A stretch of 64,000 nucleotides of DNA from Flavobacterium sp. 102 (lineage in GTDB: Bacteria > Bacteroidota > Bacteroidia > Flavobacteriales > Flavobacteriaceae). This document shows positions 1 to 10,425 of this stretch, piece after piece (the stretch's first letter is position 1; each line of letters begins with the position of its first letter). The notes beneath the pieces are model-generated. The model was not told where the DNA came from and ran no database searches. It saw only the letters and a list, made by a program, of their open reading frames with translations. The DNA lies in the NCBI RefSeq assembly GCF_003634615.1, contig NZ_RBKX01000001.1:1984001-2048000 (forward strand), in the 5' to 3' direction. The position numbers and the translations under genes are program-made.

Positions 1-428
1 TGCAACGGTATTTAAGCAAGATTTCCGGACCATTGTTAGATAGAATTGACATTCACATTGAAGTCACACCGGTGCCTTTTGAAAAACTTACGGAAACGCG
101 ACCGGCTGAAAGTAGTGTGTTGATTCGGGAGCGTGTGACGAAAGCCAGAGAAATTCAATCACAACGTTTTGTGGCATTGGACAACATTCATTACAATGCG
201 CAAATGACCACGAAGCAAATTAGAACTTGGTGTGTTTTGGATGCCGTTTCGTTACAGCTTTTGAAAACTGCGATGGAAAGATTGAATTTTTCCGCCAGAG
301 CGTATGACAGAATCCTAAAAGTAGCGCGAACGATAGCCGATTTGGAGCAGGCTGAAGTTGTTAGTTCCAATCATATTGCGGAAGCGATTCAGTATAGGAG
401 TTTGGATAGAGAAGGTTGGTTGGGATGA
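1..428 (+). CDS. comM: ComM/YifB-family AAA ATPase (Mg-chelatase-like), 3' end only
   Basis: The reading frame is open from the first base (codons from position 3) and ends with TGA at 426-428, so this is the C-terminal part of a gene that begins outside the window. The first residues read QRYLSKISGPLLDRIDIHIE, matching the arginine-finger stretch of Mg-chelatase-type AAA ATPases. The tail (IAEAIQYRSLDREGW) is the usual ComM C-terminus. ComM is a hexameric helicase that drives branch migration during natural transformation in other bacteria; that role here is inference from the family. The TTG at 33 is internal, not the start. The gene converges on the next one with only two bases between the stop codons. 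Confidence 0.9.
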   Translation, partial: QRYLSKISGPLLDRIDIHIEVTPVPFEKLTETRPAESSVLIRERVTKAREIQSQRFVALDNIHYNAQMTTKQIRTWCVLDAVSLQLLKTAMERLNFSARAYDRILKVARTIADLEQAEVVSSNHIAEAIQYRSLDREGWLG

Positions 429-430
429 TT

Positions 431-1786
431 TCATGATTTGAATTTATAATACCGCGCGCCAACCAAAACCGGATTTTCTTTCTCAATCGAATCCAAATAA
501 AACTCAGTTGTAGGAGCAATAACGGAGTTTTTTAATTCTTTTTTATGGAGCTTTTCATAAGTTGGGAAATCAATGGCTATAGCTTGTTCCAAAGTTTCGA
601 AAAGTTTTACTTTTTCAATTGCCGATTGCCATTCAGGGGAAACTTCCGCTTCAAAGACTTTTGATTTGGAACCACTTCCGTAGGCTATGAATCCGAATCT
701 TTTATTCGTCAAATCTGATTTTTGTTGGAAATGATAACATAAGGTTGATAACAATCCTAAGAAAATAGAACCGGTGTAAATATTACCAATTTGACCCGAG
801 GCAATTTCGGAAGGCAAAATCTTATCGTTTACTAAAGCTAAATATTCTGCGCTTTTGGCTAAAGCTTTGATTTTATCTTTAGTCGTTTCTCCGATTTGAG
901 CTTCTAATAACTCCTGATTTTCTTTGGCAAAAATTTCGATAAATGTTCTTCTGCCTTGAAAACAATAGGGAAGATGCATTAAAATGTTTGCCCAGTTTTC
1001 ATAGATTTTCCCACTTTGGTTGCTTTCGGATTTGTAATGTTCGTAGGCTTCAGAAATTCGGTTAATATAACATTGATTTGAATATTGTCCGTCGAAAACT
1101 GGTTGCTCTTTGTAAATGGTAATTTCGCTTTCTAAAACACCATTCCAGTCGGGATTATTTTCTAATTGTAAATTCTCAAGTTTATTGACCGTTCGTCGGG
1201 GTTTAAAGAAATCGAATACGCCTTGGGTTGAAACGCCAACTTCATTTGAGAAACTTAAAATTTTCGGTTCAGCAGTGATTAACATCGCAATAGCGCCGGC
1301 ACCTTGGGTATATTCTCCGGTTGAATTTAAGTCGTATTTAGCATTGTCGGAAGCAATTACCATCGCTTTTTTTGTTGGATTTAACCGAATGTAATCGAGG
1401 CAATTTTGCAACGCGTCAATCGCACCGATGCAGGCAAAAGTCAAATCGACTACATCACAGTTTCGGAAACTGCCTTCGCCTAAGACATTTTCTAAATTTG
1501 ACAAAACATAAGAAGCCACCGGTTTTGAACTATCGATGCCGCTTTCGGTTCCAACGTAAATTCGGTTGATTTCTTTTGGACTCAAATCCTCTTGTCGAAT
1601 AAGCTTTAAAGCCGCATTTGACGCCATGGTTACCACATCCTGATGAACATCGAGGAAACTCATTTTGTGCAAACCCAAACCTTTAACAAGCTTGTCGGCT
1701 TCAATGTTCCTGTTTTCGGCTAAAGTGGTTATGGGAAGGTATATTTGCGGAATATCAAATGCGATGCTATCGATGCCTGCTTTCAT
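431..1786 (-). CDS. Hydroxymethylglutaryl-CoA synthase family protein
   Basis: This is a thiolase-fold enzyme of the HMG-CoA synthase family, 451 residues, about 60 longer than staphylococcal MvaS and closer to the eukaryotic-type length. The three expected catalytic residues are visible: Glu81 in GTESGIDSSK, Cys119 in DLTFACIGAID, and His271 in LMHLPYCFQGRR. It should condense acetyl-CoA with acetoacetyl-CoA to give HMG-CoA, the entry to the mevalonate route to isoprenoids used by Flavobacteriaceae. No other mevalonate gene is adjacent. A hairpin lies about 30 bases before its start codon. A polyketide-associated HMGS paralogue is possible but less likely, because there are no PKS neighbours. 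Confidence 0.85.
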   Translation of the reverse strand: MKAGIDSIAFDIPQIYLPITTLAENRNIEADKLVKGLGLHKMSFLDVHQDVVTMASNAALKLIRQEDLSPKEINRIYVGTESGIDSSKPVASYVLSNLENVLGEGSFRNCDVVDLTFACIGAIDALQNCLDYIRLNPTKKAMVIASDNAKYDLNSTGEYTQGAGAIAMLITAEPKILSFSNEVGVSTQGVFDFFKPRRTVNKLENLQLENNPDWNGVLESEITIYKEQPVFDGQYSNQCYINRISEAYEHYKSESNQSGKIYENWANILMHLPYCFQGRRTFIEIFAKENQELLEAQIGETTKDKIKALAKSAEYLALVNDKILPSEIASGQIGNIYTGSIFLGLLSTLCYHFQQKSDLTNKRFGFIAYGSGSKSKVFEAEVSPEWQSAIEKVKLFETLEQAIAIDFPTYEKLHKKELKNSVIAPTTEFYLDSIEKENPVLVGARYYKFKS

Positions 1787-1814
1787 TTATTTTCGATTTT
1801 TGATTTGTAAAATT

Positions 1815-1855
1815 AAAAAAGACAACTTCAAAATGAATTGAAATTGTCTTTAAAA
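1815..1855 (-). terminator. Rho-independent terminator candidate after the zinc metallopeptidase gene
   Basis: Two 14-base arms (AAAGACAACTTCAA and TTGAAATTGTCTTT) enclose a short AT-rich loop. Read on the minus strand, the single imperfect pair is a G-U wobble and the stem is followed by a run of T, so it fits the minus-strand gene ending at 1945. It also sits just upstream of the HMG-CoA synthase start, so it separates the two transcripts. Confidence 0.6.
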
Positions 1856-1944
1856 TTAGGGTATCAAACACGATTTATGATTAATTCAAAAAAGAGGACT
1901 TTAAATTTTTGAATTGTGATTTTTGCTAAAAATAACTGATTTTT

Positions 1945-2802
1945 TTAATCCAAAAGTGCTGAGAACGTATCGCCTTGTTTAATGTCGCCTGAGTTATAGC
2001 CTTTTTTGAACCAATACATGCGTTGTTCAGACGTTCCGTGAGTGAAACTATCAGGTTTGACTTGACCTTGCATTTTGCTTTGAATAGCATCGTCACCAAC
2101 GGCATGAGCTGCACTCAAAGCTTCTTCAATATCGCCTTCTTCTAAAAGGTTTTTATTGTAATGTGCCCAAACGCCTGCATAAAAATCGGCTTGTAATTCT
2201 AGGCAAACGGATAATTTATTGGCTTCGGTTTCGCTTTTGTTTTGTTGCAATTGTCTCACTTTTCCTGAAGTTCCCATGATGGTCTGCAAATGGTGACCCA
2301 TTTCATGAGCAATCACATAAGCAATGGCAAAATCGCCACCTTCTGCTCCAAATCGGGTTTTTAGTTCTTCGAAGAAACGCAAATCCATATAGATTTTTTT
2401 GTCTCCCGGACAATAAAAAGGTCCCGAAGCTGAGGTGGCACTACCGCAAGCAGTGTTTACACCATCATCAAATATCACCATTCCGGGTTCTTCAAAGTCC
2501 ATATTATTTTCTTGGAAGATTTTGGACCAAGTTTCATTGTTGTACACAAAACACGCCTTTGAAAATTCACCAAGTTCTTTTTCTTCTGCTGATAATTCTC
2601 GGGTTTTTGTCCCTTCTGTCTGCGTTTGTGTTCCTTGGGTTTGTTCTATTATATTGCCTATCGTTTGTCCGGTTTCGCCGCCAAACATGTTAAGTAACAA
2701 AACTATAATTCCTATAACGCCACCACCTAAAAGTGCTTTTCCGCCACCTGACATACCTCTTCGGTCTTCAAAATTGCCGCTCTCTTTTTTTTGCCATTTC
2801 AT
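1945..2802 (-). CDS. ypfJ: YpfJ-family putative neutral zinc metallopeptidase
   Basis: The protein (285 residues) has a short charged N-terminus, one membrane segment at about residues 25-41 (GGGVIGIIVLLLNMFGG), and a periplasmic domain with the zinc-binding HEMGHH motif starting at His166. Downstream SETEANKLSVCLELQADFYAG supplies the expected third-ligand region (ELQAD). The conserved GQVKPDSFTHGTSEQR segment near the C-terminus is typical of this family. Substrates are unknown. It lies 13 bases after the stop of the big hybrid kinase gene on the same strand, so the two are probably co-transcribed. The start ATG gives MKWQKKESGNFEDRRGMSGG, the usual family N-terminus. Confidence 0.88.
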   Translation of the reverse strand: MKWQKKESGNFEDRRGMSGGGKALLGGGVIGIIVLLLNMFGGETGQTIGNIIEQTQGTQTQTEGTKTRELSAEEKELGEFSKACFVYNNETWSKIFQENNMDFEEPGMVIFDDGVNTACGSATSASGPFYCPGDKKIYMDLRFFEELKTRFGAEGGDFAIAYVIAHEMGHHLQTIMGTSGKVRQLQQNKSETEANKLSVCLELQADFYAGVWAHYNKNLLEEGDIEEALSAAHAVGDDAIQSKMQGQVKPDSFTHGTSEQRMYWFKKGYNSGDIKQGDTFSALLD

Positions 2803-2815
2803 GATATTTGTGATT

Positions 2816-5800
2816 TTAGTTTAACTTCATTAAATCTTTAATAATTCTTTCTAAAAGTTCTTTGTCTATTGGTTTTGGAATGTAATCGTTCATGCCGTTT
2901 TCAAGACATTTTTCTTTTTCACCAATAACTGTTCCTGCGGTTAATGCTATGATTGGAATATTTTCTGCGTTTGGCAATTGTCTTATGGCCACAGTCGATT
3001 CATAGCCATTCATTATTGGCATTTGAATATCCATCAAAATTAAATCGGGGACTAAAGTTTGTACTTTATCAACCGCTTCTTTACCATTTGCGAGTTCGAT
3101 AATTTGGGCATTGGGCAAAATTTGTTTGACTAGTGTTTTAGCCAAAAGCATGTTGATTTTGTTGTCTTCTACTATAAAAACAACTTTGTCCGCTGTAGTG
3201 ATAACTTTTGAAGGATGACTTGGTTTAGCCGAATTATCAATTGATTTATTGTTTTCTGTAGACAAATTTGAATAGGTTACGTCTAATATAAAACTAAACT
3301 CACTTCCTTTATTAGGTTCGCTGCTTAACTCCAGTTTGCTGTTCATCAAACTTAAAAGTTGGTTTGAAATGGAAAGTCCTAAACCGGTTCCGCCAAACCT
3401 TTTAGAAGTAGAATTGTCTTCTTGTGAGAATGCCTCAAATATTTTTAACTGGTTGCTTTTTTTGATACCAATTCCGGTGTCTTTTACTGAAAATTGTAAT
3501 TGAACGCTGTCTTCGTCAATTAATTTGAATGTTGAAATTGATAAGTCAATACTGCCTTTTTCGGTAAATTTCACAGCATTACTCAACAAGTTAATTAAGA
3601 TTTGTTTCAGGCGAATGTAATCTACCCAAATGTATTTTGGAACTTCTTTTCCAACAATTAAATTGAGTTTCAGATTCTTGAGATTGGCTTCATACTGAAT
3701 CAAATCGACTACTTGGTTCAGCAATTCGGTGATATTTATTTTGTCGACTGTGAGTTCCAATTTACCCGATTCTATTTTAGAGAAATCGAGTATGTTATTA
3801 ATTACTTCCATTAAGGAATTGGCCGATTGGTTGATGGTATCCATGTATTTTTTCTGGATATTTTCCAAATTGGTATTCATCAACAATTCTGTAAAACCTA
3901 TGATTCCGTTCAAAGGTGTTCTGATTTCATGACTCATATTGGCTAAAAATTCCGATTTGGCTCTATTGGCGGCTTCGGCATAATTTTTAGCTTTAATGGC
4001 TTCTTCAGCTTCCATTCTGGTGGTGATGTCGATAAAAATTCCAACAATGTATACGATTTCATTGTCTTTGAAGATGGGTTCACCAAATTCTTCAACCCAA
4101 ATTGATTGTCCTGATTTATTGACTATTCGGTAGATTAAATGAATTTTTTGTTTGTTTTTAAACAATTCATCAGCTTTATCTTTAACAATATTAATGTCAT
4201 CCGGATGTACTAAATCTATATAGAATATTTTATTGAGCAGGAAGTCTTCTTTAGGATAACCGGTCAGTTTTTCTATTTCGTCATTGAGATAAATTTTAGA
4301 CCATTTTTCATCATATTTAGAGAGATGAACCGTTCCCGGAATGTTATTGGCTAAAAGCCTGAATTTCTCTTCACTTTCTTTAATAATGTCTTCGTTAATG
4401 TTTCTTTCAAAAGCGGAAGAAATGTTATTAGCCAATGATTGCAAGATTGTTATTTCGTCTATAGACCATACTCTTTCTAAAGTGGAGTCATCAAAAACTA
4501 GAAACCCATGCATTTCATTTTTTACAAAAATAGGAAGGAATAAAACTGATTTGATGTTTAGAGCTTCTAAGAAACTTTTGGTTGTGTCGTCTTTTATTTT
4601 TTTGACGATTGCAGCATAGTAATAATCGTCAATTAAAAAATTTTGTACATATGAAAGCAATCCCGGACTGATATTTTGTAGTTGTGGATTAGGTTCTGTA
4701 AAGCCTTTTTCAGCAGCAATCCAACGCAATCTTTGGTAATAATTATCTTCTTTTACATTTTTTGCGAAAAAGGATATCTTATCTACTTTTAGCACGTTTC
4801 CAATTTCATTGACGATGCCTTTCAGGGTTTCATCAGTATCTTTGTTGAGTAGGAACTTATCAATGTTTTTACTGATTACCGTAAGGATTTCGCTCTTATA
4901 GGATAATTTTTTATCCGATTCCAATAGTAATTGCGCCTCAATGGCAATGGCGATCAAATCGGCAATAGAGCGCGCAAAGTTGATATCTTCATTGTCCCAT
5001 TCGAAAGCGATGTCTGTTTTTTCGAAACACAGAATTCCAATTATTTTACCGTTGATAAATATGGGTGTATCAAGCAACGACATAATGCCGTTTTTTGGAA
5101 TATAATCATAACAAAGTTCTTGGGTAATAGTGTTGTTATAAACATTAGAAGCGACAATTTGCATACCGGTTTCTATGTTGTCAAAATAGTTTGGATAAGT
5201 TTCTTTGCCTAGAAAAAAGTTCTTTTCAAAGCGATCACTTTTTAAGTAATAAATACTATCACACTTTAATCCTTCCGGAATATATGACCAATAACCAACC
5301 CTATCTATGGAACAATTGGTTGAAGCTACTTTCAGAATGTTTTTAAGAATTCCGTTAAATGTATCTTTGTTAGAATAACTTTGAGAGGTTAATATTTTCA
5401 GTGTTTCATTGTGAATCCTAACTTTTTTACTGCGATTGTAATGTTCAATTTCTAGATTTTTAACCAGTGTAATGTCTCGGGCAATGGCTGAATAGCCAAT
5501 GACTTCTCCAAAATCATTTCTTTTTAAAGTCACTTTCTGCGAAACCCAAATCGTTTCTCCGTCTTTTTTTAGCAACGGAAAAACCAAATCATTGTATTCT
5601 TGATTTTCTGGTATTTCTTTGTAAAAATCGGTTACATAATCAAGATAATCAGCTCGAACAAACTTGGAAAAATGCTTGCCCAAAATATCTTCCTTTTCTG
5701 AAATAAGTGTTTTGACAGCAAATTGGTTGACATAAGTTACGATTGCATTCAAATCAATTTCATAGATTAAATCGGCTGCTGATTCGATCAAACTTCTGTA

Positions 5801-6802
5801 TTGGTCTTTGATTTTTACTTGCTCTGTAACATCTTGACCGATTCCAATGACCACATTGTCAGAGTATTTTTTGTCTTTCCACTGGATGAATTTATAATCT
5901 CCGTTTTTGCATTTTAGTTTTCGAATATAAGTGCGATCATCTACAAAACTTTTGTGATATGCTTCTCCAATAAATTCAGGATCTTCGGTCAAATTCCAAT
6001 AGCCCATTCCCAAAACTTCTTCTACAGTGTATCCCAAAATAGTTTCTACAGATTTGCTGCAAAAAGAGAGTTCTCCTTTTTTATTAGTGGTTATAATCAG
6101 TGAATTTCCATTGTTAACAATGATGTCGGAAAAAAGAAATTTATTTTTTGTTTCTAATAACGCTAGGTGTCTTGAAATATGGATGGCTACAGTCGAGAGA
6201 AAGGTGCAAACCAACAAAACAGTCAATTTGGTTTCAATTAACTCAGTTTGGTAACTAAAGAGTAAAAAAATAAAAATGCTTAAGACAAAAATCCAGTATT
6301 GAAGAATGTTTCTGATTACAAAATAAGAAAGAAAAAAGGCAACGATAAAACTGGCGTAAGAGATTAATTCAAATGGTTTAAAAAATAAGTGGTAGCCAAT
6401 GTAGCAAAAATAACCAAAGTAAAACAACGGAAAAAAGATAGTGATGCGCTTGTAGAAATAGTCATATCGACTGCATAGAAAATAGAACAGTAACATCGTT
6501 GCGCCAACGGTAAAATTGATGATGACATGATGTGTAACTCTTAATTCAAAAATATCAACTATCGTTTCAATTAAAGGAATAGTGATACCAAAAAAAAGAA
6601 AATAGATACGAAATTGTTCTTCCTTGGGTTCAAATTCAGAGTATTTCTTGCTGAGATTTAGTTTTTTTTGTAAAGTCTTGTGAATAGCTACGTAAAACAA
6701 CAAAGAGATAATCAATAATAAACAGATTATTATATAGCTATTGATATTGGCAAATGAAAAAAGATAATTCAATGTATAGTAGGTGTTTAACCAATTAAAC
6801 AA
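2816..6802 (-). CDS. Large membrane-bound hybrid sensor histidine kinase (PAS-PAS-GAF-GAF-PAS-HisKA-HATPase-REC)
   Basis: This 1328-residue protein begins with six or seven hydrophobic segments within about the first 215 residues. Two PAS domains follow (about 230-335 and 340-455), then two GAF domains (about 460-625 and 640-800) and a third PAS (about 815-930). The kinase core has phospho-acceptor His958 in [13 protein letters not shown] and an ATPase domain with DTGIGIKKS and [13 protein letters not shown]-terminal receiver carries Asp1258 in LILMDIQMP. It should sense a signal through several ligand-binding domains and relay phosphate internally from His to Asp. No Hpt domain is fused, so an external Hpt protein would complete the relay; one is encoded near 54.9 kb, but a link is speculation. 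The zinc peptidase gene follows after 13 bases. Confidence 0.93.
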   Translation of the reverse strand: MFNWLNTYYTLNYLFSFANINSYIIICLLLIISLLFYVAIHKTLQKKLNLSKKYSEFEPKEEQFRIYFLFFGITIPLIETIVDIFELRVTHHVIINFTVGATMLLFYFLCSRYDYFYKRITIFFPLFYFGYFCYIGYHLFFKPFELISYASFIVAFFLSYFVIRNILQYWIFVLSIFIFLLFSYQTELIETKLTVLLVCTFLSTVAIHISRHLALLETKNKFLFSDIIVNNGNSLIITTNKKGELSFCSKSVETILGYTVEEVLGMGYWNLTEDPEFIGEAYHKSFVDDRTYIRKLKCKNGDYKFIQWKDKKYSDNVVIGIGQDVTEQVKIKDQYRSLIESAADLIYEIDLNAIVTYVNQFAVKTLISEKEDILGKHFSKFVRADYLDYVTDFYKEIPENQEYNDLVFPLLKKDGETIWVSQKVTLKRNDFGEVIGYSAIARDITLVKNLEIEHYNRSKKVRIHNETLKILTSQSYSNKDTFNGILKNILKVASTNCSIDRVGYWSYIPEGLKCDSIYYLKSDRFEKNFFLGKETYPNYFDNIETGMQIVASNVYNNTITQELCYDYIPKNGIMSLLDTPIFINGKIIGILCFEKTDIAFEWDNEDINFARSIADLIAIAIEAQLLLESDKKLSYKSEILTVISKNIDKFLLNKDTDETLKGIVNEIGNVLKVDKISFFAKNVKEDNYYQRLRWIAAEKGFTEPNPQLQNISPGLLSYVQNFLIDDYYYAAIVKKIKDDTTKSFLEALNIKSVLFLPIFVKNEMHGFLVFDDSTLERVWSIDEITILQSLANNISSAFERNINEDIIKESEEKFRLLANNIPGTVHLSKYDEKWSKIYLNDEIEKLTGYPKEDFLLNKIFYIDLVHPDDINIVKDKADELFKNKQKIHLIYRIVNKSGQSIWVEEFGEPIFKDNEIVYIVGIFIDITTRMEAEEAIKAKNYAEAANRAKSEFLANMSHEIRTPLNGIIGFTELLMNTNLENIQKKYMDTINQSANSLMEVINNILDFSKIESGKLELTVDKINITELLNQVVDLIQYEANLKNLKLNLIVGKEVPKYIWVDYIRLKQILINLLSNAVKFTEKGSIDLSISTFKLIDEDSVQLQFSVKDTGIGIKKSNQLKIFEAFSQEDNSTSKRFGGTGLGLSISNQLLSLMNSKLELSSEPNKGSEFSFILDVTYSNLSTENNKSIDNSAKPSHPSKVITTADKVVFIVEDNKINMLLAKTLVKQILPNAQIIELANGKEAVDKVQTLVPDLILMDIQMPIMNGYESTVAIRQLPNAENIPIIALTAGTVIGEKEKCLENGMNDYIPKPIDKELLERIIKDLMKLN

Positions 6803-6840
6803 TTTAAATTTAAAATAGAAACTTTCGCATTAAATATACA

Positions 6841-6848
6841 CAAAAATA
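6841..6848 (-). promoter_or_regulatory. Candidate -7 element for the hybrid kinase gene
   Basis: Read on the minus strand this is TATTTTTG, matching TAnnTTTG. It lies 38 bases before the kinase start codon. No clear TTG -33 element is at the usual distance, so support is partial. Confidence 0.35.
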
Positions 6849-6878
6849 AAAACTCTGTTCACTTTTTAAAATCTTAAT

Positions 6879-8210
6879 TTAAGAAAACCAATTTAATAAC
6901 TTTTTCATTGCCGTTATTTTGCCTTTATAGGGTGCATATCTTGTTGGAATGTCGAGCCAATTGGCTTTTTTTACCATCGCTTTTTGATGCGAAAAAAGAG
7001 TAAAACTTAACTTGCCGTGATAGGCACCAATGCCACTTTGACCAACGCCTCCAAAGGGCAAACGCTTGTTGGCAAAGTGAATTACGGTGTCATTGATACA
7101 ACCACCACCAAAGGAATATTTCGAAATTATTTTGTGAGCAAAAGTTTTATTTTTGGTAAAAACATACAGTGAAAGTGGTTTCTCATATTGGGTTATTATT
7201 TGTTCCAAATCGGCTTCAGAATCATAACTCAAAATTGGCAGTATTGGTCCGAAAATTTCTTCTTTCATGACCAAACTTTCTAAGCTTGGATTGTCCAATA
7301 AAGTAGGAGCAATATAAAAATCTTTTGAGTTTGCTTTTCCACCTAAGAGAATGGTTTGGTTTTCTAAAAATGAAACTTGTCGCTTCCAGTTTTTTTCATT
7401 GATGATGCGAGGAAAATCAGGCGATACTTCCGGATTTTCTCCGTAAGCCAAAATAATTTCTTCTTTGAGAAAATCGATCAATTTTGGTTTTATACTTTGG
7501 TGAACCAAAAGATAATCCGGTGCAATGCAAGTTTGTCCCGCATTCAGAAATTTGCCCCAAACGATTCGCTTGGCAGTCAATTTCAAATTGGCACTTTGCT
7601 CAATGATACACGGATTTTTTCCACCTAATTCCAAAGTAACCGGCGTTAGATTTTCCGCAGCAGCTTTGGCTACCATTTTTCCAACGGCAACACTTCCGGT
7701 AAAGAAAATATAGTCCCAGCGTTTTGCCAATAATTCTTGAGCGACATCAATTCCGCCTTCAACACATTCCACATGATTTTCATCAAAGCTTTTGCTGATG
7801 ATTTTAGCGATGATTTTTGAAGTATTCGGAGTCAATTCCGAGGGTTTTACTACGACTTGATTTCCGGCAGCAACGGCGGCAATTAATGGCGCTAAAGCCA
7901 GTTGGTACGGATAATTCCAAGGTGCAATAATGAGTACTTTGCCGTAAGGTTCTTTATACAAATAATCGGTAGAAGGAAAATTTAAAAAAGAAGGCAAAAC
8001 CCAAGTAGGTTTTGCCCATTTATTGATATTTTTAATCGTATGGTTTAATTCAGCTAAGACATAGCTCGTTTCGGTTACCACTGCTTCAAAAGCCGGTTTT
8101 TTGAAATCATCATACAAAGCCTGTATGATTTCGGCTTCTTGCTCCTGAACGGCTTTTAGTAATTTCAGTAACGATTGTTTTCTGTAATTGATATCCGTCT
8201 TAAAAATCAT
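6879..8210 (-). CDS. Aldehyde dehydrogenase, class 3-like
   Basis: This NAD(P)-dependent aldehyde dehydrogenase has 443 residues, the shorter length of the class 3 branch (fatty aldehyde / coniferyl aldehyde type). Visible motifs are the cofactor-binding IIAPWNYPYQL and FFTGSVAVGK, the general base Glu in TLELGGKNP, and the nucleophile Cys228 in NAGQTCIAPDY. It oxidises aldehydes to carboxylic acids; the substrate cannot be read from the sequence. A hydrophobic C-terminal anchor, found in some class 3 enzymes, is not evident. It follows an outer-membrane protein gene on the same strand after 57 bases and could be co-transcribed, though functions do not obviously match. Confidence 0.92.
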   Translation of the reverse strand: MIFKTDINYRKQSLLKLLKAVQEQEAEIIQALYDDFKKPAFEAVVTETSYVLAELNHTIKNINKWAKPTWVLPSFLNFPSTDYLYKEPYGKVLIIAPWNYPYQLALAPLIAAVAAGNQVVVKPSELTPNTSKIIAKIISKSFDENHVECVEGGIDVAQELLAKRWDYIFFTGSVAVGKMVAKAAAENLTPVTLELGGKNPCIIEQSANLKLTAKRIVWGKFLNAGQTCIAPDYLLVHQSIKPKLIDFLKEEIILAYGENPEVSPDFPRIINEKNWKRQVSFLENQTILLGGKANSKDFYIAPTLLDNPSLESLVMKEEIFGPILPILSYDSEADLEQIITQYEKPLSLYVFTKNKTFAHKIISKYSFGGGCINDTVIHFANKRLPFGGVGQSGIGAYHGKLSFTLFSHQKAMVKKANWLDIPTRYAPYKGKITAMKKLLNWFS

Positions 8211-8267
8211 GGTAGGTTCTATTAGCTAGGCTAATATAGGATTTTTTAGCAGACAATGTTATTTTTA

Positions 8268-9614
8268 TTATAGAAATGCCCAACGGAATCCGGTGTAAAT
8301 ATCACCTTGTTTGCTGTCGCTGATTAAGGCTGATACTAATGAACTTGTTCCAAGATAGAAACCGCCTAATCTGAATCCGAAGCCAACATTAGTTCCCGAT
8401 ATTTCATTGAAAGTAACCGGAACATAAGTTTCAAAGAAACCTAAATTTACTCTCGGTGTAATGCTGAAAATATTCGGAACGGTGATTTGGCTATTGCTCG
8501 AATCTTTATTTATTTTCTGTTGTAAATAAGCTGTGATATAAACTTTCGGAACCAACTTGAAATCAGCATAAGTCGAAAGCACTGTTGGTAATTTTACTTT
8601 AAAATCAGTTTGACCGCTGGTTTGCGTTAAATAACCATTGTCAGTAAGTATTTGCTCTACATCTCTCAGGCTATCAACATTTTCAAATGAGCTCAAATCC
8701 AAACCTTGTGGGTTTTGTGTATTGGGTTGAATGTCTAAAACATAATTAGTAGACGAATTGTTGTCTTCTTTGAAAGTCATGCTTCCAATGTTTCTGATGG
8801 CTAAGCCAGCATTTAATTTATAGTCTTTTCCTTTTTTCCATTGGTAATTAAACCCGATATCTCCGGCAAAACCATTTAATCCTCCAAAAATGGATTTGCT
8901 GTAGTCATCAAAATTGGTAAAACTTTCCGCCAAATTTCCCGAATAAGCAATGTTTAAAGTCGCAGGCGAATTAGTTGTCAAATATGCACCTGAAGCATTT
9001 TCATTAACGGTTCCGTTGAGGTTGCTCAAACCAAAATTGGAATAAGATCCCGGAAATAATATTTTTAAAGTAACGCCGGCACTGAATCGGTGGTTTTCAG
9101 TTTCAAAAAAAGTTCGTGCTGCAGACAAACCCACTTCTCCATAAGAAGTACCACTTAACCTTTGATTGCCGGGATTGTCTAAAAGCGTTGTGTTTAGAAT
9201 AAAATTGTCATTGGTAATTGCATTTCCAATGGTTGGGTCAATATCTACCATGTCAAATTTGGCATGCGCTTTTGTAGTAATGGCGAATCCCCATTTTTGC
9301 CAACGCATAGCAAATCCGGGGCCGAGAATTTCCGCGTCAACACGAGCATTTACAGGGCTAGAGCCTTGAAAAAGCAGTTGCTCAAAATCGGTATCCGAAT
9401 TAAAATCACTAAAAGCAATTTTGTTATTGGCTACATTAAAACTCAAGCCATAAATATTGACTTCGAATTTTTTAGACAAATTGGCTAATTCTGCCGGATT
9501 GATATTGGCATTTAAAATACCAACTCGATTAGAAGTGCTAATACCCGAAAAATGGTCTTGAGCAAAAGTGCTTAGTCCAATAAACAGACTTACGGTTAAA
9601 ATGATTTTCTTCAT
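8268..9614 (-). CDS. DUF5723-type outer-membrane beta-barrel protein
   Basis: A 448-residue exported protein. The signal peptide (MKKIILTVSLFIGLSTFAQ) ends at a typical flavobacterial AQ cleavage site. The mature part is rich in alternating hydrophobic and aromatic strands and ends in IYTGFRWAFL, a terminal aromatic strand as in outer-membrane barrels. The N-terminal stretch SNRVGILNANINPAELA is characteristic of a Bacteroidota family I recognise as DUF5723. Function is unknown, possibly a transport or structural barrel. No TonB plug and no type IX C-terminal domain are present. Confidence 0.75.
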   Translation of the reverse strand: MKKIILTVSLFIGLSTFAQDHFSGISTSNRVGILNANINPAELANLSKKFEVNIYGLSFNVANNKIAFSDFNSDTDFEQLLFQGSSPVNARVDAEILGPGFAMRWQKWGFAITTKAHAKFDMVDIDPTIGNAITNDNFILNTTLLDNPGNQRLSGTSYGEVGLSAARTFFETENHRFSAGVTLKILFPGSYSNFGLSNLNGTVNENASGAYLTTNSPATLNIAYSGNLAESFTNFDDYSKSIFGGLNGFAGDIGFNYQWKKGKDYKLNAGLAIRNIGSMTFKEDNNSSTNYVLDIQPNTQNPQGLDLSSFENVDSLRDVEQILTDNGYLTQTSGQTDFKVKLPTVLSTYADFKLVPKVYITAYLQQKINKDSSNSQITVPNIFSITPRVNLGFFETYVPVTFNEISGTNVGFGFRLGGFYLGTSSLVSALISDSKQGDIYTGFRWAFL

Positions 9615-9694
9615 ACTAGATTGATTTAGGTTTGTAACAGTTGGATTTTCAATAACCCTAACGTAACTATAAACGTAAAAGTAGTTATTTTAGT

Positions 9695-10384
9695 TTACAA
9701 AGCATTCCAAATAACTTCATTTGGTGTTGGCGCAATGATTTCAAGGGTTTCTTTGGTAACCGGATGGATGAAAACCAATTTTCGAGCATGAAGATGAATG
9801 CCACCATCGGGATTACTTCGATCGAAGCCATATTTTAAATCGCCTTTAATTGGACAGCCGATTGCGGACAATTGTGCTCTGATTTGGTGGTGTCTTCCGG
9901 TGTGAAGATTGATTTCTAAAGCAAAATAGTTGTTGAGTGCGGAGATGATTTTATAATCCAAACTCGCTTTTTTGCTTTCGGAAACTTCTTTGAGATGCGC
10001 TTTAGAAGTGTTGTTTTTTTCGTTTCTTTTCAGAAAATGAACTAAATTATCTTCTGTTTTTGGTGGTTTGTTTTTCACGACAGCCCAATACGTTTTTTGT
10101 GTTTCTCTGTTACTAAACAATTCATTCAAACGTGTCAAAGCCTTGCTGGTTCTGGCAAAAACAATAATGCCTGTCGTCGGTCGGTCTAATCTGTGAACCA
10201 CTCCCAAAAAGACTTCTCCGGGTTTGTTGTACTTTTCTTTGATATATTCTTTGACGATTTCTGAAAGCGGTTTGTCACCGGTTTTATCACCTTGAACAAT
10301 ATCGCCTACACGTTTGTTAACCACAATGATGTGATTGTCTTCGTGAAGAATTTGGAGATTATCTTTGGTGGAAACTATTTTCAA
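9695..10384 (-). CDS. RluA-family RNA pseudouridine synthase
   Basis: This 229-residue protein carries the RluA signature VVHRLDRPTTG, with the catalytic Asp67, and the RHHQIRAQL motif near residue 165. It isomerises uridine to pseudouridine in rRNA or tRNA. It has no N-terminal S4 RNA-binding domain, so it is of the short RluA/RluC-like type; the target base cannot be predicted. It lies downstream of panB on the same strand, but a small four-helix-bundle gene and repeat-rich spacers separate them. Confidence 0.9.
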   Translation of the reverse strand: MKIVSTKDNLQILHEDNHIIVVNKRVGDIVQGDKTGDKPLSEIVKEYIKEKYNKPGEVFLGVVHRLDRPTTGIIVFARTSKALTRLNELFSNRETQKTYWAVVKNKPPKTEDNLVHFLKRNEKNNTSKAHLKEVSESKKASLDYKIISALNNYFALEINLHTGRHHQIRAQLSAIGCPIKGDLKYGFDRSNPDGGIHLHARKLVFIHPVTKETLEIIAPTPNEVIWNAL

Positions 10385-10388
10385 AATC

Positions 10389-10425
10389 GATTGTTAGATT
10401 TATAGATTGTTGGATTGTTAGATTT
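10389..10425. repeat. Word-like repeat of the ATTGTTAGATT type
   Basis: The spacer upstream of the pseudouridine synthase gene is made of three degenerate copies of GATTGTTAGATT. On the other strand this is the CTAACAATC family also found at 19472-19509 and 49815-49862. Confidence 0.7.

Noticed and set aside
2435..2824. Plus-strand frame of 129 codons opposite the zinc peptidase
   Set aside because: Antisense shadow rich in Ser/Pro/Val; the minus-strand gene has catalytic motifs.
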